A program made the position numbers and the translations under genes. DNA of 64,000 nucleotides, from assembly GCF_020532675.1 (NCBI RefSeq), contig NZ_JAJAVE010000001.1:124001-188000 (forward strand), given 5' to 3'. Below are positions 56,230-64,000 of this stretch, in pieces; position 1 is the stretch's first letter, and each line of letters opens with the position of its first letter. The stretch is from Methylobacillus gramineus (lineage in GTDB: Bacteria; Pseudomonadota; Gammaproteobacteria; Burkholderiales; Methylophilaceae). The notes under the pieces were generated by a model, which worked only from the letters and a program-made list of their open reading frames with translations, did no database searches and had not been told where the DNA came from.

Positions 56230-57030
56230 ATGGCTGCAATTATCAACACCAACCTGGCTTCCCTGAATGCGCAACGTAACCTCAATACTTCGCAATCCAG
56301 CCTGAATACTTCATTACAACGTCTGTCTTCCGGTTTGCGTGTTAATAGCGCTAAAGATGACGCTGCTGGTCTTTCCATTGCAACTCGTATGGATGCACAG
56401 GTGCGTGGTCAAACCGTTGCGATCCGTAACGCGAATGATGCGATTTCTTTTGCTCAAACAGCTGAAGGTGCGCTGGGTAAAGTGACTGATGCGCTGCAAC
56501 GTATGCGTGAACTGGCTGTTCAGTCCATCAATGCAACCAATGGTAGTGGTGACCGTGAAAACCTGGATGCTGAATTCCAACAACTGGCTTCAGAAATTGG
56601 CCGCCTTGGTAGTGATACCAAGTTCAACGGTAGTGCAGTGTTTGGTTCTACAGCGATGACCTTCCAGGTAGGTGCAGATAGTGGCCAGACTATTTCAGTG
56701 AGCGCGACTGCAGCGTCGAGCATCAGTGGCGACATCAAGGACGCAACTACTGCCAACACAGCCTTGGCTGCCATTGATACTGCACTTGATACTGCCAATA
56801 CCAATCGTGCGACTCTTGGTGCGGTACAAAACCGCTTTGAATCAGTGATCAGCAGCTTGCAGGTTTCGGTTGAAAACCAATCTGCTGCCAAGTCTCGAAT
56901 CCTGGATGCGGACTTCGCGGCGGAAACTGCCAACCTGACCCGTGGTCAAATTCTGCAACAAGCAGGTACTGCGATGCTGGCCCAAGCCAACTCCCTGCCT
57001 AACAATGTGCTGAGTTTGTTAAGAGGTTAA
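56230..57030 (+). CDS. fliC: Flagellin
   Basis: 266 residues from MAAIINTNLASLNAQRNL; AAGGAG just upstream. Conserved N-terminal D0/D1 (LSSGLRVNSAKDDAAGLSIA) and C-terminal D1/D0 (QAGTAMLAQANSLPNNVLSL, LLRG end) with a very short variable middle, so the filament would have little surface-exposed D2/D3. Exported by the flagellar type III apparatus and polymerised under the FliD cap. Confidence 0.97.
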   Translation: MAAIINTNLASLNAQRNLNTSQSSLNTSLQRLSSGLRVNSAKDDAAGLSIATRMDAQVRGQTVAIRNANDAISFAQTAEGALGKVTDALQRMRELAVQSINATNGSGDRENLDAEFQQLASEIGRLGSDTKFNGSAVFGSTAMTFQVGADSGQTISVSATAASSISGDIKDATTANTALAAIDTALDTANTNRATLGAVQNRFESVISSLQVSVENQSAAKSRILDADFAAETANLTRGQILQQAGTAMLAQANSLPNNVLSLLRG

Positions 57031-57061
57031 GTCGCTTAAGGTGATATATAAATAGAGACGA

Positions 57062-57092
57062 CCCGTAGTATCGCAAGGTGCTACGGGAATTT
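57062..57092 (+). terminator. Terminator-like hairpin between fliC and flaG
   Basis: CCCGTAG (57062-57068), 12-base loop, CTACGGG (57081-57087), then AATTTCTT. Could end most fliC transcripts and lower expression of the downstream genes, as is usual for flagellin loci. Confidence 0.55.
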
Positions 57093-57108
57093 CTTAAGGA
57101 GTCATGAA

Positions 57109-57468
57109 ATGGCTATTGTTAATTTAGATGCTTATGCTCAAACCTCTGGCTTGGGAGGACTGCAAAAAAGTGCACAGCCGCTGGTTCCGGTGTCTGGTGT
57201 ATCAGGGAATAAGCAAGCTGAGCAGAAACCTGCTCCTGAGGCTAGTCAAGAAAATGTAGAGTCTGCTGTAAAGCAGATTAATGAATTTATTTCTCCTGTG
57301 ATGCAGTCGATTCAGTTTTCAACTGATAATGATTCAGGCAGGGTGGTAGTCAAAGTAGTTGATTCAGAAACGCAGAAAGTATTAAGGCAGATACCGAATG
57401 AAGAGGTACTGCAGATTGCGAAGACTCTGGGTAAATTGCAAGGTTTGGTGATTAGGCAAACAGCCTGA
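57109..57468 (+). CDS. flaG: FlaG family protein
   Basis: 119 residues. C-terminal FlaG domain: FSTDNDSGRVVVKVVDSET, VLRQIPNEEVLQIAKTL. The family affects filament length and sits between flagellin and fliD in many polar flagellates. AAGGAG lies upstream of the ATG. Confidence 0.9.
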   Translation: MAIVNLDAYAQTSGLGGLQKSAQPLVPVSGVSGNKQAEQKPAPEASQENVESAVKQINEFISPVMQSIQFSTDNDSGRVVVKVVDSETQKVLRQIPNEEVLQIAKTLGKLQGLVIRQTA

Positions 57469-57499
57469 GTTGTTTTTGAAGTTCAAGTAAGCGAGGCTC

Positions 57500-59506
57500 A
57501 TGATGGCATCTACCAGCGGAATATCGGCGAGTACCAATTTTGATATTGACTCTATTGTCAGCAGTTTAATGACGGTGGAGCAGCGCCCTGCAACTTTGCT
57601 TGCCCAGCAGAAAACATCGTACCAATCAAAAATTTCTGCGTATGCCACTTTGAAAAGCTCTCTTTCCACTTTTCAGACAGCGTTGTCTAATCTCGCCACT
57701 GCTTCAAAATTCAAGATTCAATCGGCTGCTTCCAGCAATAGTGAAGTGTTTACAGCTACTGCTGATGGCAATGCAACAATAGGCAACTATGCTATCAAAG
57801 TTGCGCAGTTGGCGCAGGCCCATAAAGTTGCGACTTCAAGTTTTACCAATACTGGTGACGCAGTCGGGACAGGAACCCTGACCATTACACTGGGTACTTA
57901 TGATGCTGTAAGTAACGAATTTACAGCCAATCCAGACAAGAGTGCCAAGACGGTTACGATCACATCAGCAAATAATAGCCTGACGGGCATTCGTGATACC
58001 ATCAATGCGCAAGATGTTGGTGTAACCGCTTCAATTGTGAATGATGGCCAAAATGGCGGTCGCCTCGTGCTGACATCCAAGGAATCCGGCGCTGCCAATA
58101 GCATCAGGGTGTCTGTGGCAGACGCAGATGGTGCAAATGGTGATGCTGATGGGTTATCTCGCCTCGCTTATGATCCTACGGCAAGTGCTGGTGCAGGTAA
58201 AAACCTAGGTGAATTGCAAGAAGCGAGGAATGCCAAGCTGAATATTGATGGCATCAATGTGGAAAGTGCCAGCAATGTGGTGACCAAGGTGCTGGATGGC
58301 ATCACATTGAATTTGTTCAAGGCCAGCCCTGATACCAGCGTCTCGCTTGATATTGCCAAAGACTCGACCAAGGTTCAGGATTCTGTCAATGCCTTTGTGA
58401 AGGCATTTAACGACTTCAATACTACCTTGCGCAATCTAACCAAGTTTGATGAGAGCACAACAGACTTTACCAAGAAAAAGTCTGGTGTACTGCTTGGGGA
58501 TGCAACTACGCGTTCTATTTCCTCTCAAATCAAGGCAGCCCTGACCACATCCATTTCCGGTGTTGGAGACTTCAGCTCCCTGAGCCAGATTGGCGTGACG
58601 TTTCAGCGCGATGGATCTCTTGCTGTGGATAGTACCAAGCTCAAATCCGCGATTGATACCAATTTTGATGATATTGCCAAGTTGTTTGCTGCAGTTGGTT
58701 CTGCGACCGACTCCAAAGTTGGCTATGTCACACAGAATGCCAAAACACAACCTGGCACTTATGCGGTCAACGTGACTCAAATTGCTACTCAGGCGACTTT
58801 AGTTGGTAGTGCAGCCCCAGACCTGAATATTGTCGAAGGGGTCAATGACCAGCTGAAAATCCATATTGGTGAAAGTGAATACAATATCAAGCTGGCAGCA
58901 GGTAATTACACCAGTGTAGAAGACCTGGCAGCAGAGTTGCGCACCAAACTGACGGATGCCAAGGTATATGCAGCGGTGACGGTAGAAGGCGGAGCCTTGA
59001 AAATCACCTCTGAGGGTTACGGTAGTAATGCTACGGTGTCAGTCTCAGGTGGCAATGCTGGAGCTAGTTTGTTTGGGTCCAGCCCGGTTTCAACAGCAGG
59101 CACTGATGTGGCTGGCACCATCAATGGGGTCGCTGCAACAGGCAGGGGTCAGGTCTTGACTGGCTCAACGACAGGTAATGCGGCAGAGGGCCTGGCCTTG
59201 GTGATCAGGGGCGGCGCTTTGGGTGACAGGGGTACAGTTACTCTCAGCATTGGCTACGCAGCGCAGCTGAGTAGCCTGGTCAAGGACCTAGTCAGTGATG
59301 ATGGCATCCTGGCAGCCAAAAGTGAAGGTCTAGATGATTCAATAGATCGTGTGACCAAGCAGCAAGAGTCTCTAGATGTCAGGTTGGCTGCGGTGGAAAA
59401 ACGCTATCGTGCTCAATTTGTAGCGCTTGATGTACTCATGACCAAGATGAAAAACACTCAATCTTATCTTACCCAGCAACTTGCGGCATTAAGTGCCAAT
59501 AGCTAA
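57500..59506 (+). CDS. fliD: Flagellar filament cap protein, long form
   Basis: 668 residues, longer than the roughly 470 of enteric FliD. N-terminal FliD_N (FDIDSIVSSLMTVEQRP) and C-terminal FliD_C (LAAVEKRYRAQFVALDVLM) are intact. The hook IN-like motif occurs twice, at about residue 95 (GNYAIKVAQLAQA) and again at about 418 (GTYAVNVTQIATQ), which accounts for part of the extra length. Caps the filament and guides flagellin assembly. Two adjacent ATG codons (57500, 57503) are possible starts. Confidence 0.94.
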   Translation: MMASTSGISASTNFDIDSIVSSLMTVEQRPATLLAQQKTSYQSKISAYATLKSSLSTFQTALSNLATASKFKIQSAASSNSEVFTATADGNATIGNYAIKVAQLAQAHKVATSSFTNTGDAVGTGTLTITLGTYDAVSNEFTANPDKSAKTVTITSANNSLTGIRDTINAQDVGVTASIVNDGQNGGRLVLTSKESGAANSIRVSVADADGANGDADGLSRLAYDPTASAGAGKNLGELQEARNAKLNIDGINVESASNVVTKVLDGITLNLFKASPDTSVSLDIAKDSTKVQDSVNAFVKAFNDFNTTLRNLTKFDESTTDFTKKKSGVLLGDATTRSISSQIKAALTTSISGVGDFSSLSQIGVTFQRDGSLAVDSTKLKSAIDTNFDDIAKLFAAVGSATDSKVGYVTQNAKTQPGTYAVNVTQIATQATLVGSAAPDLNIVEGVNDQLKIHIGESEYNIKLAAGNYTSVEDLAAELRTKLTDAKVYAAVTVEGGALKITSEGYGSNATVSVSGGNAGASLFGSSPVSTAGTDVAGTINGVAATGRGQVLTGSTTGNAAEGLALVIRGGALGDRGTVTLSIGYAAQLSSLVKDLVSDDGILAAKSEGLDDSIDRVTKQQESLDVRLAAVEKRYRAQFVALDVLMTKMKNTQSYLTQQLAALSANS

Positions 59507-59525
59507 TTAATTGAAGGAGCCTTGT

Positions 59526-59978
59526 ATGTTTGGATTTCATGCTGGTGTGAATGAATATGCGCGTGTAGGAGTTGAAACTGGTGTCGTGGCAGCCAATCCT
59601 TCACGCCTGATTGTCATGATGTACGAGGGGGCGATTGCTTCATGCAACCTGGCGATCAAACATATTATTGCGCAAGATTTTGCTGCAAAAAGTGCCGCTT
59701 TATCGAAGGCCATCATGATCATAGAAAGCGGCCTCCGCTTGAGTCTGGATAAAAAAGCCGGGGGTGAAATCGCTGAAAGCCTGGATTCCTTGTATGCCTA
59801 TATGAGTAATCGACTCTATATGGCTAATCTCAAAAGCAATCTAGCGCCGGTTGAAGAGGTGGTAAAATTACTCAACGAGTTGAATGAAGCATGGGTTAGC
59901 CTGGCGAACAATCAGGTTGCTGCTCCAACTGTACGCAACTCAGTCCCACAGTACACTACTAATTTAGCTAAGGTTTGA
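59526..59978 (+). CDS. fliS: Flagellin export chaperone FliS
   Basis: 150 residues. YARVGVETGVVAANPSRLIV, MMYEGAIASCNLAI and a helical bundle to the end, standard FliS. Binds the flagellin C-terminus in the cytoplasm. Start at 59526 follows GAAGGAGCC; a TTG at 59511 is in frame but improbable. Confidence 0.95.
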   Translation: MFGFHAGVNEYARVGVETGVVAANPSRLIVMMYEGAIASCNLAIKHIIAQDFAAKSAALSKAIMIIESGLRLSLDKKAGGEIAESLDSLYAYMSNRLYMANLKSNLAPVEEVVKLLNELNEAWVSLANNQVAAPTVRNSVPQYTTNLAKV

Positions 59979-59982
59979 TGCA

Positions 59983-60324
59983 ATGAGTACTCAGGACACC
60001 TTGTCTTTATATGCTGCCGTAGTTGAGATTACCGACCAGATGCTCGATGCTGCCAAGCAACATGATTGGCAAAGGCTTGCATTGCTAGAGGCTGAGTGTG
60101 CTGAACGGGTCAAAAGTGCCAGTTTGACCGTTTGCGAGGATCCATTGATGGAGCCAGAGCAAAAAATGAAGGTGGCACATATCAAGAAAATTCTTGATGC
60201 TGACCGACAAATCCGCAACATCATTGATCCATGGATGGTGAAACTGTCAGATTTGTTAAGCAATAATGCTGCAAACAGGCAGATGTTTGATACCTATAAG
60301 CAGCTCATCCGGCCCGGCAGATGA
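59983..60324 (+). CDS. fliT: FliT-like flagellar chaperone
   Basis: 113 residues, all helical. [16 protein letters not shown] and [18 protein letters not shown] resemble FliT, the chaperone of FliD. It lies four bases after fliS and overlaps the next gene by four bases. Assignment rests on size, helical content and position as well as these segments. Confidence 0.75.
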   Translation: MSTQDTLSLYAAVVEITDQMLDAAKQHDWQRLALLEAECAERVKSASLTVCEDPLMEPEQKMKVAHIKKILDADRQIRNIIDPWMVKLSDLLSNNAANRQMFDTYKQLIRPGR

Positions 60325-61346
60325 TCATCAAGCAATCCTCTGATCCCTCTGGCATAGCACCGCTGGCAAGGATTACGCCGGTGTTGGCGGTAGAGGAAAT
60401 TGCAAATACCAATCAAGACCTTAATTTCCGTGCTGGACAGCTAGTCAAAGGGCAGAGCTATTTTGCTCAAGTAATCAGCCGCTTGCAGCCGGGAGTGTTT
60501 CAGGTTGATGTACAGGGCAACAGCTTCAGAATGGAGCTGGGTCAGCAGGCCAACATAGGCCAGCAGATGATGCTGAAGTATGTGCAAGATAATCCAGTCC
60601 CCACTTTTCGTATGCTGAGCCAGGCTTCTGCACAGCTTGATAGCAGCGTTGCTAAATCTCTCAATTCCCTGATTACGCCACTCCCACTGCCAAATGGTGC
60701 TAATGAGGGAGTCACCACTGCATTAAGTTCTGGGGCGAAAATCCTCAGCCAGCAGCTGGCAAATGCCGCCAATGGTTCAAGCTCACAGGCAGTGGCTGCG
60801 CAGACGGTGTTAACCAATGCCCCGCAAGTGCCGCAAGTGTTGGCGCAGGACTTGCAACGTGCAATGGTAAGCTCTGGTCTGTTTTATGAGTCCCATCTTG
60901 AACAGTTTGCTGCCAATAAATTGCCTTTGAGCGTGATTATGCAAGAGCCACAAAACCAGCCAGGTAACGCCGCTGAATCCATGATCAATAAGCAATTGGC
61001 CGTGCTTGAAAGCCAGCGCTTCCAATGGCAGGGCGAGATCTGGCCGGGACAGAAAATGGATTGGCAAGTGCAGTTACACCAAGATGCACTTGATGCGGAT
61101 GGGCATGCAGCAAATGCGGAGAATGCTGATGATCCTCCGGTGTCCAGCCATCTGAAGCTGGAGCTACCGGGTCTGGGGAATGTAGAGGCCAACATTATGC
61201 TGCATGAAGGACGCTTGCGTATCAGGATTGCTGCAGGTGATGCTGGCTCAGTGCTTATGTTGCGCTCAGCGTTGCCCACACTAGCTGAAGCATTGACGCA
61301 TCATGGCCAAGTGCTCGATGCCTTGTCGGTGACGGAAGATGAATAA
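60321..61346 (+). CDS. FliK-like flagellar hook-length control protein
   Basis: 341 residues. The N-terminal part has a beta-rich segment ([20 protein letters not shown]) and a Gln/Ala-rich middle. The C-terminal Flg_hook-like domain shows [20 protein letters not shown] and [20 protein letters not shown]. Probably a second FliK-type protein; the main fliK is often elsewhere, so I give no symbol. ATGA overlap with fliT. Confidence 0.75.
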   Translation: MIIKQSSDPSGIAPLARITPVLAVEEIANTNQDLNFRAGQLVKGQSYFAQVISRLQPGVFQVDVQGNSFRMELGQQANIGQQMMLKYVQDNPVPTFRMLSQASAQLDSSVAKSLNSLITPLPLPNGANEGVTTALSSGAKILSQQLANAANGSSSQAVAAQTVLTNAPQVPQVLAQDLQRAMVSSGLFYESHLEQFAANKLPLSVIMQEPQNQPGNAAESMINKQLAVLESQRFQWQGEIWPGQKMDWQVQLHQDALDADGHAANAENADDPPVSSHLKLELPGLGNVEANIMLHEGRLRIRIAAGDAGSVLMLRSALPTLAEALTHHGQVLDALSVTEDE

Positions 61347-61620
61347 AAATCCAGCCTTGCAGCAGGCAGTTGCGCTCGCCTATGAAACTGGGGATTTTGC
61401 GCCGCGTGTCATTGCCAAGGGCAAGGGGCTGGTGGCAGAGCAGATCATTGCACGGGCTAAGGAGCACAATGTGTTTGTGCATGAGTCCCGTGAATTATTG
61501 GCATTGTTGATGCAGGTTGATCTGGATGATCATATTCCGGCTGGCCTTTATCAGGCCATTGCGGAGATTCTGGCCTGGCTATATCGTCTTGAGCAGGAAA
61601 AGTCTGGTGAGAGTGCATAA
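61339..61620 (+). CDS. FlhB C-terminal-like protein
   Basis: 93 residues. [21 protein letters not shown] and [20 protein letters not shown] match the cytoplasmic domain of FlhB, without the membrane part. FlhB's NPTH cleavage site is absent. Such stand-alone proteins (FhlB/YlqH type) commonly follow a FliK-like gene, here overlapping it by eight bases, and may share in switching export specificity. Confidence 0.85.
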   Translation: MNKNPALQQAVALAYETGDFAPRVIAKGKGLVAEQIIARAKEHNVFVHESRELLALLMQVDLDDHIPAGLYQAIAEILAWLYRLEQEKSGESA

Positions 61621-61685
61621 GTCAATGCGGCGATTGCTGTCTGTATCTCGCTGAAATCGACGACTGAGACTCTGATATTAAAAGA

Positions 61686-62051
61686 TTACACTTGCATGTT
61701 CATGATGTCGTGATAAGCAGAAACCAGTCGATTACGTACCTGAATAGTGGCTTGCAGCGATATATTGGCTTTTTGCCCTGCAATCATGACATCGGACAAA
61801 CTCACTTTATCGTCTCCCATGACAAAACTCTTGCCCAGTTCTGTGGCCGTGACTTGAGATTGGTTCACTTGATTCAGTGAGGATTTCAGTACTTCGGCGA
61901 AATCCACCCTGCCTGTCGCTTCAGGTTTTCCGGGTGCGGCACTGCCAGCCAGGCTTTTAATCGCCGACTCCGCCGATGGCTTCTGTGCCGCGGCCTTAAG
62001 CTGTGCCAGCATGGACTCTATTCTGCTCGAATCAATTGCTGAAGTTTTCAT
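61686..62051 (-). CDS. fliE: Flagellar hook-basal body protein FliE
   Basis: 121 residues. C-terminal FliE signature DKVSLSDVMIAGQKANISLQ and RNRLVSAYHDIMNMQV. Start at 62051 (MKTSAIDSS) is preferred because AAGGAG is six bases upstream; an ATG two codons earlier directly abuts it. It is transcribed away from fliF, whereas fliE and fliF point the same way in many genomes. Joins the MS ring to the rod. Confidence 0.94.
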   Translation of the reverse strand: MKTSAIDSSRIESMLAQLKAAAQKPSAESAIKSLAGSAAPGKPEATGRVDFAEVLKSSLNQVNQSQVTATELGKSFVMGDDKVSLSDVMIAGQKANISLQATIQVRNRLVSAYHDIMNMQV

Positions 62052-62259
62052 CGCCATCTCCTTATACTGCGAGTGACATTTGCACTCATTTCAATATGAC
62101 AGCAGATTAGCATGCAGGCAAACCACCTATCCTGATGAATAAGGCATAAAAAAGCGCGTTATTCTGCTGATTAGATTGGCGTGGAGATCGTGATAATGGC
62201 ATCGCAGTGATAAAGCGGTATTAACACCTTGTAATCCGCCATAGGACAGGAGAAAGACC

Positions 62260-63999
62260 ATGGCAGCAGCCAACGATGCGGCATTAGCCCCAGAAGCCAC
62301 AGCAAATCAGAGTTTCCTCAACTTTAAATCCCCTTTGGGCAATAAGTTGTTGCTGGTGCTGGGGATCGCGGCTGTGATTGCAGTGATGACCGTGTTCTGG
62401 CTCTGGAGTCAGAAACCAGAATATCGCGTGCTGTTCTCCAGCTATTCTGACAAGGATGGTGGCGCGATTGTGGCTGCACTGGAGCAGATGAATATTCCTT
62501 ACAAGGTCGCCGATGGCGGCAGTGCGATTTTGGTCCCTGCCAACAATGTGCATGATGTGCGCCTCAAGCTGGCGGCGCAGGGATTGCCCAAAGGCGGCAA
62601 TATTGGTTTTGAGCTGCTGGAAAACCAGAAATTCGGAGTTTCCCAATTTGTTGAGCAAGTCAATTTTCAGCGTGGGCTTGAAGGGGAGTTGGAACGTACC
62701 ATCCAGTCCATCGGCACGGTTCAGGCGGCCCGTATTCACCTGGCCATGCCTAAATCCACGGTATTTACCCGCGACCAGCAAAAACCCACAGCATCCGTGA
62801 TGCTGAATCTTCATCCAGGCCGTGCTCTGGATCAACGCCAGGTTAGTGCCATTGTGCACCTGGTGGCCAGTAGTGTCCCCGATTTGCCCGTATCCAATGT
62901 GACGGTGGTTGACCAGAATGGCAGCTTGCTGTCGGACAATGGCAAAGAGAATGGTATCGGTAATCTGGATCCTACTCAGCTGAAATATGTGGATGATCTG
63001 CAGCAGAATATAGCGAAGCGGGTGGAGTCGATTATTGCGCCTCTGGTTGGTGCCAAAAATGTGCATGCAGAAGCGAGTGCTGAGGTAGATTTTTCTACCG
63101 TGGAGCAGGCGGCTGAAAGCTACAAGCCTAACCAGACACCTGACAGTGCCAGCGTCAGAAGCACCCAGACTAATGAAGCACAAACGCTGCCAGGGCAAGG
63201 CAATGGCGGCGTGCCTGGTGCATTGACCAATCAACCTCCTGCACCTGCCACAGCACCGATCACTACACCTGCACCTGCTGCGGGCGCACCAACCACGACG
63301 ACGAATGCCAATGTGGTGACATCCACCACTACCACGCCCCCAGGCACAACAGTCACTACCCCGATCATGAACTCTGAAAAGAACATGACAACCAATTACG
63401 AGCTGGATAAGACCATACGTTATCAGCAGCAACCCATGGGTGGCATTAAGCGCCTGACGGTGGCTGTGGTGGTCAATCACAAACAGGTAGTGGATGCGAA
63501 GGGTAAAGTCACCAGCCGTCCATTAACTGAGGATGAAAAGAAAGAGGTCAGTGACCTAGCCAAGCAGGCCATGGGATTCAATGCTGATCGCGGCGACTCC
63601 TTGAGTGTAGTGAACAGCTCTTTCATGCCGGATATGATGGAATCCTTCCCCGATCTGCCATTGTGGAAAGATCCTGCCAATATTGAAATGGCCAAGGAAT
63701 GGTTGAAGATGGGGGTAGGTTTGCTGGTGCTTTTCCTGCTCTATCGCAAACTGATGAAGCCTATGTTGCGCAAATTGGCACCACCACCAGAAGAAAAGGC
63801 TGAGCTTGCGAAAAATGATGAAGAGGATCAGGATGCCATTGTAAGTCTTTCAAATGTGGATTCTGATGCAGAAGCTGATAGTAGAAGCCCTGCCGAACGC
63901 GGATACAAGAAGAACCTTGAAGCTGCCCGGCAGATTGCCAAGGAAAATCCTAAGGTGGTCGCCAGCATCGTGACGAACTGGGTGAATAATAATGAGTGA
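62260..63999 (+). CDS. fliF: Flagellar MS-ring protein FliF
   Basis: 579 residues. Transmembrane span near 28-47, YscJ-like domain (YRVLFSSYSDKDGGAIVAAL, LAAQGLPKGGNIGFELLE, VQAARIHLAMPKSTVF), a long Pro/Thr/Ala-rich linker around residues 320-370, second span near 490-507 (GVGLLVLFLLYRKLM), and an acidic C-terminal tail that binds FliG. ACAGGAGAAAG precedes the ATG. The stop codon overlaps the fliG start. Confidence 0.95.
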   Translation: MAAANDAALAPEATANQSFLNFKSPLGNKLLLVLGIAAVIAVMTVFWLWSQKPEYRVLFSSYSDKDGGAIVAALEQMNIPYKVADGGSAILVPANNVHDVRLKLAAQGLPKGGNIGFELLENQKFGVSQFVEQVNFQRGLEGELERTIQSIGTVQAARIHLAMPKSTVFTRDQQKPTASVMLNLHPGRALDQRQVSAIVHLVASSVPDLPVSNVTVVDQNGSLLSDNGKENGIGNLDPTQLKYVDDLQQNIAKRVESIIAPLVGAKNVHAEASAEVDFSTVEQAAESYKPNQTPDSASVRSTQTNEAQTLPGQGNGGVPGALTNQPPAPATAPITTPAPAAGAPTTTTNANVVTSTTTTPPGTTVTTPIMNSEKNMTTNYELDKTIRYQQQPMGGIKRLTVAVVVNHKQVVDAKGKVTSRPLTEDEKKEVSDLAKQAMGFNADRGDSLSVVNSSFMPDMMESFPDLPLWKDPANIEMAKEWLKMGVGLLVLFLLYRKLMKPMLRKLAPPPEEKAELAKNDEEDQDAIVSLSNVDSDAEADSRSPAERGYKKNLEAARQIAKENPKVVASIVTNWVNNNE

Positions 64000-64000
64000 T
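63992..64000 (+). CDS. fliG: Start of fliG, cut by window edge
   Basis: Only three codons (Met-Ser-Asp) are visible. The ATG overlaps the 3' end of fliF by eight bases, the usual fliF-fliG arrangement, and MSD is a common FliG N-terminus. The call rests on position. Confidence 0.55.

Noticed and set aside
62284-63480. 398-codon minus-strand frame opposite fliF
   Set aside because: Antisense shadow; Cys/Arg/His-rich stretch mirrors the Pro/Thr-rich linker of FliF.

Overview
The window looks like chromosomal DNA of a motile Gram-negative betaproteobacterium. A methylotroph of the Methylophilaceae (Methylobacillus/Methylovorus type) is my best guess, from the look of the proteins and the mix of loci rather than from any search. 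It combines a nucleotide-sugar and polysaccharide block, PEP-CTERM proteins, the conserved thrS-infC-rpmI-rplT-pheST-ihfA block, a complete aryl polyene (APE) pigment cluster, envelope and uptake genes, and the start of a flagellar region.

Layout. (1) 1-10560, surface polysaccharide: GDP-mannose hydrolase (cut by the window edge), ugd, manC-type bifunctional enzyme, an AT-rich O-acyltransferase, a family-4 glycosyltransferase, the tightly overlapped rfbBACD (dTDP-rhamnose) operon and galE. (2) 10743-12806: two small PEP-CTERM-type exported proteins and a TIGR03790-like protein, a set usually found with exopolysaccharide/exosortase systems. (3) 12935-20373: translation block thrS, infC (AUA start), rpmI, rplT, pheS, pheT, ihfA and a MerR-type regulator. 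(4) 20462-21098: tRNA-Pro(GGG), then an intergenic region holding a strongly structured RNA with a promoter -10 and an intrinsic terminator; this is the best candidate for something undescribed or unannotated. (5) 21143-40046: an aryl polyene cluster transcribed leftward from a phosphopantetheinyl transferase through apeC-D-E-F-G-H-I-J, an aromatic amino acid lyase, apeK-L-M-N-O-P-Q-R, then an extra ketosynthase and two small exported proteins; a convergent methyltransferase closes it. (6) 40195-44259: a three-gene envelope operon (OmpA-type lipoprotein, five-pass membrane protein, von Willebrand-A-like exported protein) of unknown job. (7) 44419-46428: aldehyde dehydrogenase and its DUF779 partner. 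(8) 46598-50097: PnuC-family transporter and NadR-like kinase convergent with a TonB-dependent receptor that carries a clear TPP riboswitch, suggesting thiamine salvage. (9) 50298-53416: a second TonB receptor followed by what look like fused, decayed pieces of a periplasmic binding protein and a di-heme oxidoreductase. (10) 53617-64000: a soluble NarL-type two-component pair, then fliC (sigma-28 promoter), flaG, fliD, fliS, fliT, a fliK-like gene, an FlhB-tail-like gene, fliE (opposite strand), fliF and the first codons of fliG.

How parts work together. Regions 1 and 2 would make and decorate an exopolysaccharide or O-antigen containing rhamnose, uronic acid and mannose-derived sugars. Region 5 would build an aryl-capped conjugated polyene on acyl carrier proteins and move it to the outer membrane. 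The lyase offers a cinnamate-type route to the aromatic starter. Regions 6, 8 and 9 are envelope and uptake functions. No CRISPR array, transposase, integrase or rRNA gene was seen. All functional calls come from reading motifs and gene order; no database search was run.
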